Source: an uncultured Opitutaceae bacterium
Lineage (GTDB): Bacteria; Verrucomicrobiota; Verrucomicrobiia; Opitutales; Opitutaceae
Reading direction: 5' to 3'
Length of the DNA: 6,741 nucleotides
NCBI GenBank assembly: GCA_903885525.1
Contig: CAISJA010000140.1
Coordinates: 1-6,741 of the forward strand
Shown here: piece by piece, positions 1-6,684 of the stretch
How the letters are laid out: the number at the start of each line of letters is the position of its first letter
Numbering within the stretch: the stretch's first letter is position 1
Program-made: the position numbers and the translations under genes
Notes under the pieces: generated by a model
Database searches by the model: none
Told to the model about the DNA's origin: nothing
What the model saw: the letters and a program-made list of their open reading frames with translations, nothing else

Positions 1-548
1 AACTGGTCGAGCAGGTAGCCGTTGGCGCCGTGGATTTCGACGCCGTCGAAGCCCGCACGCAGGGCGTTTTCGGCACCGCGGCGAAACGCGGCGACAATGC
101 CGGGAATCTCGCCGGTCTCCAGGGCCCGCGGGGTCACAAAGGGTTTCTGGGGTCGGATCAGGCTGACGTGCCCGGCGGGGGCGAGCGCGCTCGGAGCCAC
201 CGGGAGGGCGCCGTTAAGATAAACCGGATCCGAGACCCGCCCGACATGCCACAGTTGCAAAAAAATCCGGCCTCCGGCCGCATGCAACGCAGCGGTGACC
301 TTGCGCCAGCCCGCCACCTGATCCTCCGACCAGATTCCGGGGGTGTCGGGGTAGCCGACGCCCAGCGGATCGACCGCCGTAGCCTCCGAGAGGATCAAAC
401 CGGCCGACGCCCGCTGGACATAATACTCGGCGGTCTGCTCCGTCGGGACCCGCCCGGCTCCCGCGCGGCAGCGCGTGAGCGGGGCCATGATGATACGGTT
501 CGGCAGCCGGAGGGCGCCGAGTTGAAGTGGTTCAAATAGCCGGGACAT
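1..548 (-). CDS. Old yellow enzyme family FMN ene-reductase (NADH:flavin oxidoreductase), 3' part cut by window edge
   Basis: This is the N-terminal half of a flavin-dependent alkene reductase of the OYE/NemA/OPR group. The family uses FMN and NAD(P)H to reduce activated C=C bonds or nitro compounds in the cytosol. Translation from the ATG at 548 begins MSRLFEPLQLGALRLPNRII and runs 182 codons without a stop to the left edge. Visible family motifs are NRIIMAPLTRCRA (residues 17-29, FMN phosphate and N5/O4 side), AGGRIFLQLWHVGR (about 92-105) and FDGVEIHGANGYLLDQ at the end. The last carries the His/Asn pair (HGAN) that binds the substrate carbonyl in class I OYEs. About 360 residues is usual, so roughly half is missing. 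No good Shine-Dalgarno sequence is seen. The start is chosen because the family motif follows at the expected distance. It lies downstream of the prolyl oligopeptidase gene on the same strand, with a 122-bp gap and a hairpin between them, so co-transcription is uncertain. The substrate is unknown. Confidence 0.9.
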   Translation of the reverse strand, partial: MSRLFEPLQLGALRLPNRIIMAPLTRCRAGAGRVPTEQTAEYYVQRASAGLILSEATAVDPLGVGYPDTPGIWSEDQVAGWRKVTAALHAAGGRIFLQLWHVGRVSDPVYLNGALPVAPSALAPAGHVSLIRPQKPFVTPRALETGEIPGIVAAFRRGAENALRAGFDGVEIHGANGYLLDQ

Positions 549-622
549 GGTCTACGAGATAACCAGGTCTCCCGCAGGTGCAAACGCGGAGTGGCGCGGT
601 CAGGGCATGGCCCCCTGCGCCG

Positions 623-642
623 GCCGCAGCGGCGGCTGCGGC
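623..642 (-). terminator. GC-rich hairpin after the prolyl oligopeptidase gene, possible terminator
   Basis: A perfect 8-bp inverted repeat, GCCGCAGC-GGCG-GCTGCGGC, lies 29 bp beyond the oligopeptidase stop codon and ahead of the ene-reductase. There is no T-run on either side, so it is not a canonical intrinsic terminator. It could slow polymerase or protect the mRNA 3' end. Confidence 0.35.
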
Positions 643-670
643 GAAACCGCCGGATGACCGCGGCCGGGAG

Positions 671-2803
671 CTACTTTCCCCAGCCGGTGTAGTGTGCCCC
701 GAAGCCCATGCGCAGGGACCAGTCCTCGATTGTTTTGGAAACCGGGGAAGTGCCGCTGGACCCGCCGTGGCCGGCGTTTGCCTCGATGTGGATGAGGATC
801 GGTCCGCTGTCCGGGTCCGCCGCGGCCTGCAGCGCCGCCGTGTATTTGTAGGAATGCGCCGGAAACACGCGGTCGTCATGATCCCCGGTCGTGACCAGAA
901 TCGCCGGATATTTCGCCCCGGCTTTCACCGTGTGCAACGGTGAGTAGGCGAGGAGGTACTTGAATCCTTCGGACGTGTCCGAATTGCCGTAGTCGGTCGC
1001 CCACGCCGCTCCGACGGTGAATTTGTGGTAGCGCAACATGTCCATCACGCCGACCGCGGGCACGGCGGCGGCGGCGAGATCAGGCCGCTGGTTCACGACC
1101 GCCCCGAGGAGCAGCCCGCCGTTGGAGCGTCCGTCCAGCACCAGCCGGGAGTGCGCGGTGTAGCCCTGGGCGACGAGCCAGTCGGCGGCCGCGAGGTAGT
1201 CGTCAAAGACGTTCTGCTTGCGCTCCTGCGTGCCCGCCCGATGCCATCCCTCGCCATACTCGCCGCCGCCGCGCAGGCAGGCCATGGCATAGACCCCGCC
1301 GCGCTCGATCCAGACCAGCGGCGGCACGGCAAACCGCGGCTTCATCACGACGTTGAAACCGCCGTAGCCGTAGAGCCAGCCCGGGGCCTGGCCATCGAGC
1401 TTGAGCCCCTTCCGGTGCACCAGAAACAGCGGTATCCGGGTGCCGTCCTTGGAAGGATAAAAAACCTGCTTCACCTCGTAGCGGTCGAGGTCAAACGGTA
1501 CCTTCGTTTCGTGCCAGATCCTCACCTGCCGGTCCGTCAGGTCGTAGCGCAGGATTGTGCCGGGCGTAAGAAACGACGAGAAACCGATGAACAGCTCCGT
1601 GTCCTGGCTGCGGCCGCTGACTGCCGTCACTGAGCCGAGCCCGGGCAGCGGAATGTCCCCCACAGAAGTGCCGTCCAACCGATGGACCGCCACGCGATTG
1701 GTGACATCGTGCAGGTACGTGATGACGGCATGCCCAGCCGAGAGGCGCGCGTCCTCGATGGTATCGGCAGTTTCGGGGACAACACTGGTGAAGGCGGCGG
1801 GCTGATCGAGGGACTGGGCGACGATCTTGCCGTGCGGCGCGCCGGCGTTGCTGGAATAATAAAAAGTGCGCCCCGCATTGCCGAGGAAGGACAGCGTGTC
1901 GGCAAAGCTGTCGACCAGCTTCACCACCGGGCCGCCCAGCACCGGCTGGTGTGCGTCCTGCAGGTCGATGCAGGAGACGGCGTTGCCCGGCAACCCCGGC
2001 TGGCTGACCGTGATGACCAGGTAGCGTCCATCCGGCGACACCTCGGCTTCGAAGGACCACTGCGGATGATCCGGGAGGGCGAAGATCAGCCGGTCCTCAG
2101 CCTGGTTGCTGCCCATCCGGTGGTAATAGAGCTGCCGGTTTTCCAGCCGGGTGAAGACCTTCGGATTGCCGTCGGCGGGAGCAGGAAAACGGGAGTAGAA
2201 AAATCCCTTCGCGTCATGGGTCCAGCTCAAGCCGGAAAACTTCACCCACTGGATCACCTCCGCCGCATCCTGCCCGGTGGCGATGTCGCGGAAATGAAAC
2301 TCATTCCAATCGGAGCCGGCGCGGGCCAGCCCATAGCCCAGCCACCGCCCATCCGGCGAGGGCGAGGTGACGGTGAGCGCCACGGTGCCATCGGCGGACA
2401 GCGTGTTGGGGTCGATCAGCAGCCGGGGCGTGCCGGTCAGGCCCTCCTGCACAAAAAGTGGCGACTGGTTCTGCAGGCCGTCGTTTTTCGTGTAGAAATA
2501 CCACTGCGCCTCCTTCGTCGGCAGGCCGGTGCGCGGGTAGTTCCACAATTCCGTCAGGCGTTGCTTGACCCATGCCCGCTCGGGCATCCGGGCAAGTTCG
2601 GCGTCGGTGAAGGCATTCTGGGCCGCCACCCAGCCCCTGGTTTCCGGCGAGTCCAGCTCCTCAAGCCAGTGGTAGCGGTCGGTGAGCTTGGTGCCGGAAT
2701 AATCATCGGTGTGCTCGACGGTTTTCGTGGCGGGATACTTCCAGGCGGCCAGCGCCAGGACGGGCAGCGTGGCGGCCAGCAGGGGCAGGGTGACGTTGCG
2801 CAT
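671..2803 (-). CDS. Exported prolyl oligopeptidase, peptidase family S9A
   Basis: A complete serine peptidase of the prolyl oligopeptidase family, which cleaves short peptides after proline. From the ATG at 2803 it is 710 aa, the same size as classical POP (about 710). Residues 1-20 (MRNVTLPLLAATLPVLALAA) form a signal peptide with an Ala-rich cleavage region, so a periplasmic location is inferred. The N-terminal S9 signature (DRYHWLEEL, then WVAAQN) follows, then a beta-propeller of about 70-430 and an alpha/beta-hydrolase domain. Catalytic residues by position are Ser560 in LDGRSNGGLL, Asp643 in GDHDDRV and His679 in NAGHGG. The spacing matches porcine POP (554/641/680). The usual GGSNGG elbow is GRSNGG here. 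The open frame extends 65 codons further upstream, but that part is Arg-rich, precedes the signal peptide and overlaps the divergent SGNH gene, so it was rejected. The sequence just before the ATG is C/T-rich, without a clear ribosome binding site. Regulation is probably from the 109-bp divergent region. Confidence 0.93.
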   Translation of the reverse strand: MRNVTLPLLAATLPVLALAAWKYPATKTVEHTDDYSGTKLTDRYHWLEELDSPETRGWVAAQNAFTDAELARMPERAWVKQRLTELWNYPRTGLPTKEAQWYFYTKNDGLQNQSPLFVQEGLTGTPRLLIDPNTLSADGTVALTVTSPSPDGRWLGYGLARAGSDWNEFHFRDIATGQDAAEVIQWVKFSGLSWTHDAKGFFYSRFPAPADGNPKVFTRLENRQLYYHRMGSNQAEDRLIFALPDHPQWSFEAEVSPDGRYLVITVSQPGLPGNAVSCIDLQDAHQPVLGGPVVKLVDSFADTLSFLGNAGRTFYYSSNAGAPHGKIVAQSLDQPAAFTSVVPETADTIEDARLSAGHAVITYLHDVTNRVAVHRLDGTSVGDIPLPGLGSVTAVSGRSQDTELFIGFSSFLTPGTILRYDLTDRQVRIWHETKVPFDLDRYEVKQVFYPSKDGTRIPLFLVHRKGLKLDGQAPGWLYGYGGFNVVMKPRFAVPPLVWIERGGVYAMACLRGGGEYGEGWHRAGTQERKQNVFDDYLAAADWLVAQGYTAHSRLVLDGRSNGGLLLGAVVNQRPDLAAAAVPAVGVMDMLRYHKFTVGAAWATDYGNSDTSEGFKYLLAYSPLHTVKAGAKYPAILVTTGDHDDRVFPAHSYKYTAALQAAADPDSGPILIHIEANAGHGGSSGTSPVSKTIEDWSLRMGFGAHYTGWGK

Positions 2804-2912
2804 GGGGAGGGAAAGTGGAGACAACCCACCGCGGCGCAAGCCCGCTCGCACCGGGGGCCGCTGCTCTCTGCACCATTGCGCTCCGCCGTCGGAACGTCTT
2901 GGGTGGACCCGC
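2804..2912. promoter_or_regulatory. Divergent intergenic region between oligopeptidase and SGNH hydrolase genes
   Basis: The 109 bp between the two diverging start codons must hold both 5' leaders and probably both promoters. No convincing -35/-10 pair is visible in this GC-rich stretch. On the plus side GGTGGA at 2902-2907 lies 5 nt before the GTG and can serve as a Shine-Dalgarno sequence. On the minus side the 10 bases before ATG are C/T-rich. Confidence 0.4.
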
Positions 2913-3590
2913 GTGAAACCATCCCTCCCCCGTCTGGTCCGGGCCGTGATCCTGGCGTGCTGCGTGTCCGGGCTCGCTCCCCTGCCCTCCCCGGCCAAGC
3001 CGGCCGACTGGGCGAAGGAAATTGACGCGCTGACCGCCGACGATGCGACCCACCCGCCGCCGGCTCACACCGTGGTCTTTGTCGGCAGTTCCTCCATCCG
3101 CCGGTGGGCCACCCTTGCGGCCGATTTCCCCGGCCTGCCCCTCGTGCAGCGCGGCTTCGGCGGCTCGGAACTGGCCGACTGCGTCTTCTACGCCGACCGC
3201 ATCGTCCTCCCCTACCGGCCCCGGATCATCGTGCTCTACGCCGGGGAAAACGACATCGCCAACGGCAAGTCCGCCGAAACGGTGGCCGCTGATTTCGACG
3301 CCTTCTGTGCCAGAATTTTCGCGGCCCAGCCGGCGGTGCGCATCATCTGCGTCTCCCTTAAGCCCAGTCCCCTGCGCGCGAAGCTCATGCCGGAATTCGT
3401 CCGCGCCAACCGCCTCCTCGCGGCCGCGTGCGCCCGCGACCGGCACCTGGCCTTCGTCGATGTTTACCATCCCATGCTCGATGCAGCCGGATCGCCCCGG
3501 CCCGAGCTTTTCGGCCCGGACCAACTGCACCTGGTTCACGACGGCTATTCCCTCTGGGTCAGTCTCCTCAACCCTCTGCTCCGACCATGA
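2913..3590 (+). CDS. Exported SGNH/GDSL-family hydrolase (esterase/lipase-like)
   Basis: A 225-aa SGNH hydrolase; the family hydrolyses ester or acyl bonds of lipids, acylated sugars or polysaccharides. The start is GTG, preceded by GGTGGA. From it the first 28 residues make a typical signal peptide (basic PRLVR, then AVILACCVSGLAPLPSPA), so export is predicted. The longer open frame upstream lacks this architecture. SGNH blocks seen in order: block I GSSSIRRW (58-65, nucleophile Ser60), block II glycines in RGFGGSEL (80-87), block III AGEND (110-114, Asn113) and block V DQLH (203-206, Asp203/His206). All four catalytic or oxyanion positions are present. Block I reads GSSS rather than GDSL, as in many bacterial periplasmic SGNH proteins. 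Length is normal for a minimal single-domain member. The stop codon overlaps the start of the next gene (ATGA), so the two are probably one operon. The substrate cannot be told from sequence; acetyl-xylan or other carbohydrate esters are a guess. Confidence 0.88.
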   Translation: MKPSLPRLVRAVILACCVSGLAPLPSPAKPADWAKEIDALTADDATHPPPAHTVVFVGSSSIRRWATLAADFPGLPLVQRGFGGSELADCVFYADRIVLPYRPRIIVLYAGENDIANGKSAETVAADFDAFCARIFAAQPAVRIICVSLKPSPLRAKLMPEFVRANRLLAAACARDRHLAFVDVYHPMLDAAGSPRPELFGPDQLHLVHDGYSLWVSLLNPLLRP

Positions 3591-4195
3591 CCCCTGCCGC
3601 CCGTCTCGCCGCCCAGATCGAATTCCTCGTCGAAGTCGACCAGCTCAAGGAAGTCCGGCGCCAGACCCTCACGATCCTGGGGCGGCGTCCCGAGAACAGC
3701 GCCGAGCACTCCTGGCATTTCGCCCTCATGGTCATCATCCTGGCGGAGCACAGCAACCACCAGCCGCTCGATGTCCTCCGCATCCTCAAAATGGTGCTGA
3801 TCCATGACTTGGTGGAGATCGACGCCGGCGACACCTTCGCCTACGACACAAAGGGGATGGCTGACCAGCATGCCCGCGAAGCTGTCGCCGCCACCCGCAT
3901 CTTCGGCCTGCTCCCGCCGGACCAGGCCGCAGGGCACCGCGCGCTCTGGGACGAGTTCGAGGCGCAGGCGACTCCGGAGGCCCGCTTCGCCGCGGCCTGC
4001 GACCGTTTCCACCCCATGCTGCTGAACTGCCGCACCGAGGGCCACGCCTGGCGCAAGCACGGGATCACGCAGGACCGCGTCCTCGCCCGCAACGCCCACG
4101 TGGCGCAGGGTTCGACCGCCCTTTGGGAGTACGCCGTCCGGATGATCGACGAGGCCGTGGCCAACGGACATCTCTCGCCCGGCGGCAAAGCCTGA
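3587..4195 (+). CDS. HD-domain metal-dependent phosphohydrolase, YfbR/COG1896 type
   Basis: A 202-aa single-domain HD hydrolase, the length of E. coli YfbR (199 aa), a 5'-nucleotidase for deoxynucleoside monophosphates; human HDDC2 is another relative. The metal and catalytic pattern is complete: His41 in ENSAEHSWH, His73-Asp74 in LIHDLVEIDAGD, and Asp139 in ACDRFHPMLLN. Glu77 and Asp82 sit exactly where the catalytic Glu72/Asp77 of YfbR fall relative to the HD pair. There is no signal peptide or membrane segment, so it is cytosolic. The ATG at 3587 overlaps the stop of the SGNH gene (ATGA), and there is no separate Shine-Dalgarno sequence, so translational coupling is likely. The longer open frame further upstream lies inside the SGNH gene and was rejected. 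Substrate class (dNMP or another small phosphoester) is inferred from family; many COG1896 members remain uncharacterised. It converges on a dGTPase gene, another deoxynucleotide-degrading HD enzyme. Confidence 0.9.
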   Translation: MTPAARLAAQIEFLVEVDQLKEVRRQTLTILGRRPENSAEHSWHFALMVIILAEHSNHQPLDVLRILKMVLIHDLVEIDAGDTFAYDTKGMADQHAREAVAATRIFGLLPPDQAAGHRALWDEFEAQATPEARFAAACDRFHPMLLNCRTEGHAWRKHGITQDRVLARNAHVAQGSTALWEYAVRMIDEAVANGHLSPGGKA

Positions 4196-4247
4196 GACCG
4201 AGCCAGTCTGACAGAACCCCAGCTCACCCCATCCCGGGGACGCTCTG

Positions 4248-4271
4248 GAGAGGAATTCGGATCTGCCTCTC
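4248..4271 (+). terminator. Weak hairpin in the convergent gap, possible terminator of the SGNH-HD operon
   Basis: GAGAGG at 4248-4253 pairs with CCTCTC at 4266-4271 across a 12-nt loop and is followed by TTT. It lies 52 bp after the HD gene stop in the 137-bp gap between convergent genes. The stem is short, the loop is large and the T-run is minimal, so the call is tentative. No better candidate was seen for either direction. Confidence 0.25.
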
Positions 4272-4332
4272 TTTCGGCGCACGCAGCTTGGCTTGCCCCG
4301 CCCGTGTCCTGCCGCCGCGAGTCCACCCCGTT

Positions 4333-5604
4333 TCAGTTCAGGTCGCGGAAACTGCCAAACTCAGGATCGAAGAGCCGGCGGTAAGTGCGGACGATCATGC
4401 CGTCGGTCAGCCCGGAGAGATAGTCGCAGATGCGCCGCGCCTTGCCGTCAAGGGACTTCTCGGCGTCGATCAGCCGGCTGACGCTCCCGGGCAGGATGGT
4501 GATGACGCGCTCGTTGCGCTGGGCGTAATTTTCCCAGATGGCGTTATGCAGCGCCAGAAAGACCGAGCGGGCCTTGAATTCGAGCTGCTCCAGCTGCGGG
4601 CTCTCAAAAATGATGTCGTTGGCCATCTTCTTGAAGAACGCCGCCTCGTCGAGGGCGGCTGGATCGACCACGAGATCGTACTTGTAGCGGTTGGTCTTGG
4701 CCGCCATGAAATTATCGCGTTCCCGCAGGCAGCAGGCCTTGATGAAGAGGCCGATCTTCTGAGAAAATGCGTTTTCGAGCCGGTCGGCGCGGATGGCCTC
4801 AAACAGCGAGGCCATGTGGCCCTGCCGGGCACCATCCATTTTCTCCCCGGCGGCCCAACGTTCGACGCGTTCGATGGTGAGGAACCCGGCGCGGACGCCG
4901 TCCACGATGTCGTTGAGGGAATACGCGGCGTCGTCGGCCCAGTCCATGATCTGGCATTCGACACTCTTGAAGTCGTTCAGGGCCGTGCCGCGCATCAACG
5001 CGCCAGGGATGCGTCCGCCGCCAAAGACCCAGTCACGAACCGGGGCCTGGGTGTCGTAGATGAAATGGTGGACGGGAGGCGAGGGCCATTCCGTGTAGAG
5101 CTTTTTGTACTTGAGCACCCCGTCGAGCAGGGCGCGGGTGGGCTGCATGCCCTTCACCCCGGTCTCGTTCTGGTACATCGTCTCGCAGAGGAGATGCAGG
5201 GTCTGGGCGTTGCCTTCAAACCCCCCGCGCCGCTTCATCAGCTCCTGCAAGGTGCGTTCGCCGGAGTGCCCAAACGGCGGGTGCCCCATGTCGTGGGCCA
5301 GGCAACTGGCTTCAACCAGGTCGGAATCAATGTAGAAATCCTCCGTCAGCGGCCCGGCGAGACTGCGCAGCCAAGTGCAGATGGAGCGTCCGATCTGCGC
5401 CACTTCCATCGAGTGCGTCAGGCGGGTGCGGTAGAAGTCATACTCCCCGCTGAGAAAAACCTGTGTCTTCGATTGCAGCTTGCGGAAGGCATGGGCGTGA
5501 ATGATGCGGTCGCGGTCGATCTGAAAGGGCGTGCGGTAGTCGGGCTTGCGCGGACTGCCCCATTCCTCCAGGTCGAACTCATTGTAGAATCGATTCGGCG
5601 ACAT
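4333..5604 (-). CDS. dgt: Deoxyguanosinetriphosphate triphosphohydrolase-like protein (dGTPase, HD domain)
   Basis: A complete 423-aa protein of the dGTPase family, which hydrolyses dGTP (or other dNTPs in relatives) to the deoxynucleoside and triphosphate, helping set dNTP pools in the cytosol. Family landmarks in order: NRFYNEFD at the N-terminus, RDRIIHAHAFRKLQSKTQVF (31-50), RTRLTHSMEVAQIGRS (59-74, metal ligand His64), CLAHDMGHPPFGHSGE (101-116, His104-Asp105 plus the active-site HPPFGH loop) and MDWADDAAYSLND (220-232, Asp224/225). All HD ligands are therefore present. Length is within the family range (about 370-505). ATG 5604 is chosen because the conserved NRFYN start follows at once. 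A 34-codon upstream extension is Gly/Arg-rich and unlike the family. A weak GGAC lies 6 nt before the ATG. A possible minus-strand promoter, TTTACA-N18-GAATAT at 5771-5742, is only a weak match. Type or substrate preference cannot be decided from sequence. Confidence 0.93.
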   Translation of the reverse strand: MSPNRFYNEFDLEEWGSPRKPDYRTPFQIDRDRIIHAHAFRKLQSKTQVFLSGEYDFYRTRLTHSMEVAQIGRSICTWLRSLAGPLTEDFYIDSDLVEASCLAHDMGHPPFGHSGERTLQELMKRRGGFEGNAQTLHLLCETMYQNETGVKGMQPTRALLDGVLKYKKLYTEWPSPPVHHFIYDTQAPVRDWVFGGGRIPGALMRGTALNDFKSVECQIMDWADDAAYSLNDIVDGVRAGFLTIERVERWAAGEKMDGARQGHMASLFEAIRADRLENAFSQKIGLFIKACCLRERDNFMAAKTNRYKYDLVVDPAALDEAAFFKKMANDIIFESPQLEQLEFKARSVFLALHNAIWENYAQRNERVITILPGSVSRLIDAEKSLDGKARRICDYLSGLTDGMIVRTYRRLFDPEFGSFRDLN

Positions 5605-5802
5605 GATTCGTCCGGACAAAAACACGAGATCGGCCCGATTGCCAAGCCCTATGCCACCCCTTCGCCGCCCTCTGCTCCATCCTTCCACATTCTGTAGGGC
5701 ACCCACTCCCCAAAAAATTCCGCTCGGACACTCACTCTCAGATATTCACGCAATCGATATTTTCTTGTAAAACGACCCCATAGCACGCGCAGTGATTTGC
5801 CG

Positions 5803-5812
5803 TGAATCATGG
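5803..5812 (+). repeat. TGAATCATGG repeat, copy 1
   Basis: First of three exact copies of this 10-mer within 813 bp. Its AATCA also pairs with TGATT at 5793-5797 (7-nt loop). Confidence 0.5.
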
Positions 5813-5815
5813 TTA

Positions 5816-5860
5816 AACAGATGCGCATATATCTGTTGAATAATATAATGCGTAATATTA
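5816..5860. repeat. Two adjacent AT-rich inverted repeats
   Basis: AACAGAT (5816-5822) pairs with ATCTGTT (5831-5837) over an 8-nt loop. Three bases later TAATAT (5841-5846) pairs with ATATTA (5855-5860), again over an 8-nt loop. The palindrome ATGCGCAT (5821-5828) lies across the first arm and loop. Such symmetry suits a dimeric regulator, but AT-rich DNA gives palindromes by chance. The site is about 210-255 bp upstream of the dGTPase start. Confidence 0.35.
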
Positions 5861-6065
5861 AGTCTAGGGCATACCCTTCACGGAGCCAAGTTGGGCCTTC
5901 CTTTTCGTGCCTACAGTGTTGGCTGGTTGTATCCGATCTACTATGGGCAGAAATAACCCAGCGGTCATCTCGGCGAAGGATGGCCAATAAAAATGCAATA
6001 ACCTAACAAACATAATATTACAAACAAGTTGCTCCGATTACCTCCACCTTCGTCGACGGCAGGGC

Positions 6066-6075
6066 TGAATCATGG
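6066..6075 (+). repeat. TGAATCATGG repeat, copy 2
   Basis: Second exact copy of the 10-mer. Its ATG (6072) opens a 41-codon frame preceded by AGGG 7 nt upstream. A shortened copy, GCTGAATCA, recurs exactly 100 bp later (TGAATCA at 6166-6172). Confidence 0.5.
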
Positions 6076-6339
6076 CGCAGCCAGCGATGCCGGCATTGGC
6101 GTGCGTTGCGATCTATGCGGGACATACGCTGACTTTGGCCGGAGGGCTCAAGTGCGTGCTATTGCTGAATCAGTCCACGGAGAATCTCCCACTTTGACCG
6201 CCGCGCCGCTGCCCGGAGCGAGGGGCTGTTTTGGAGCCTATTCCACCGTCCAGTCGCTATTGCATATTCCTGTCTTTTTATCCGATTTTGGGAGATAATA
6301 CCTTGCGGCGCATCCCTACATGCTTCATCTTGGCTACAG

Positions 6340-6684
6340 GTGAATTGTAATATTTTCAGTCGAAGCAGGCACGATGCCGGTTCATTCGGCCGTGGCGGAG
6401 CTTGGACAAGGCTTGGACGTACGCTTCGGACGAACGTAGCAGGAGGGCTGACAAACGGTCAATTTCCCCGGGCCTATGGACGAGTTTTGCTGCTCGCCGC
6501 CTCGCTTGTTTTTTCTTTGGTCGCTCCACTATCAGTTCCGGCTGCGGAGCCGGAAACTCCGGAACCCCGCGCCGCTGCACCGCCAATGTTTTCCTGGAGC
6601 CTGTTTGAATCATGGGACCAGGGCTCCGTACTGCTGAAAGCCTGTTGCAGGAAGCGACAACGGTTTACCGATTTTTCTGGCTAA
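6340..6684 (+). CDS. Doubtful open frame with a signal-peptide-like segment
   Basis: I do not recognise this 114-codon frame. It opens with GTG 6340, without a Shine-Dalgarno sequence. From about residue 47 it reads GRVLLLAASLVFSLVAPLS followed by VPAAEPETPEPRAAAPP, which looks like the hydrophobic core of a signal peptide, a cleavage region and a Pro/Ala-rich linker. The segment after it (MFSWSLFESWDQGSVLL) is compatible with the start of a membrane-protein domain but then ends in an unrelated basic tail and a stop. It could be a decayed or frameshifted exported protein, or chance. A strong AGGAGG at 6441-6446 falls inside the frame with no ATG, GTG or TTG at proper distance. Codon use is less GC3-biased than in the neighbours. 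Confidence 0.2.
   Translation: MNCNIFSRSRHDAGSFGRGGAWTRLGRTLRTNVAGGLTNGQFPRAYGRVLLLAASLVFSLVAPLSVPAAEPETPEPRAAAPPMFSWSLFESWDQGSVLLKACCRKRQRFTDFSG
6400..6438. repeat. Phased direct repeats ending in an imperfect palindrome
   Basis: GCTTGGAC at 6400-6407, GCTTGGAC at 6411-6418 and GCTTCGGAC at 6423-6431 are spaced 11 and 12 bp apart, close to one helical turn. The last unit sits in the near-palindrome TACG(c)TTCG-ga-CGAACGTA (6420-6438). AGGAGG follows 2 bases later. This could be a regulator site with co-aligned half-sites, or an RNA hairpin controlling a ribosome binding site. Confidence 0.35.
6606..6615 (+). repeat. TGAATCATGG repeat, copy 3
   Basis: Third exact copy of the 10-mer. Its ATG at 6612 opens a frame that stays open to the right edge. 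Confidence 0.5.

Noticed and set aside
2804..2998. 65-codon N-terminal extension of the oligopeptidase
   Set aside because: It would bury the signal peptide and overlap the divergent SGNH gene; composition is Arg/Gly-rich.
2703..3539. 278-codon open frame on the minus strand
   Set aside because: Antisense to the SGNH gene and into the oligopeptidase 5' end; Gly/Arg/Glu-rich with no motif.
4123..5697. 524-codon open frame on the plus strand
   Set aside because: It is antisense to the well-supported dGTPase gene. High GC and codon bias create long antisense frames; the sequence resembles no family.
5844..5849. Perfect TATAAT hexamer on the plus strand
   Set aside because: No -35-like hexamer at 16-18 bp upstream and no supported gene soon downstream.
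5649..5987. 112-codon minus-strand frame upstream of the dGTPase gene
   Set aside because: No Shine-Dalgarno sequence, odd Trp/Arg-rich composition, no recognisable domain; probably non-coding leader.
6013..6021. TAATATTAC, identical to the geminivirus/CRESS origin nonanucleotide, with its reverse complement at 5852-5860
   Set aside because: No flanking stem and no Rep gene; a 9-mer in AT-rich DNA is expected by chance.
6211..6238. Short GC stem (GCCC/GGGC) followed by TGTTTT
   Set aside because: Only 4 bp with an 8-nt loop and a broken T-run; no supported gene ends just before it.
6029..6298. 89-codon plus-strand frame beginning with TTG
   Set aside because: Weak start codon, no ribosome binding site and no family resemblance.
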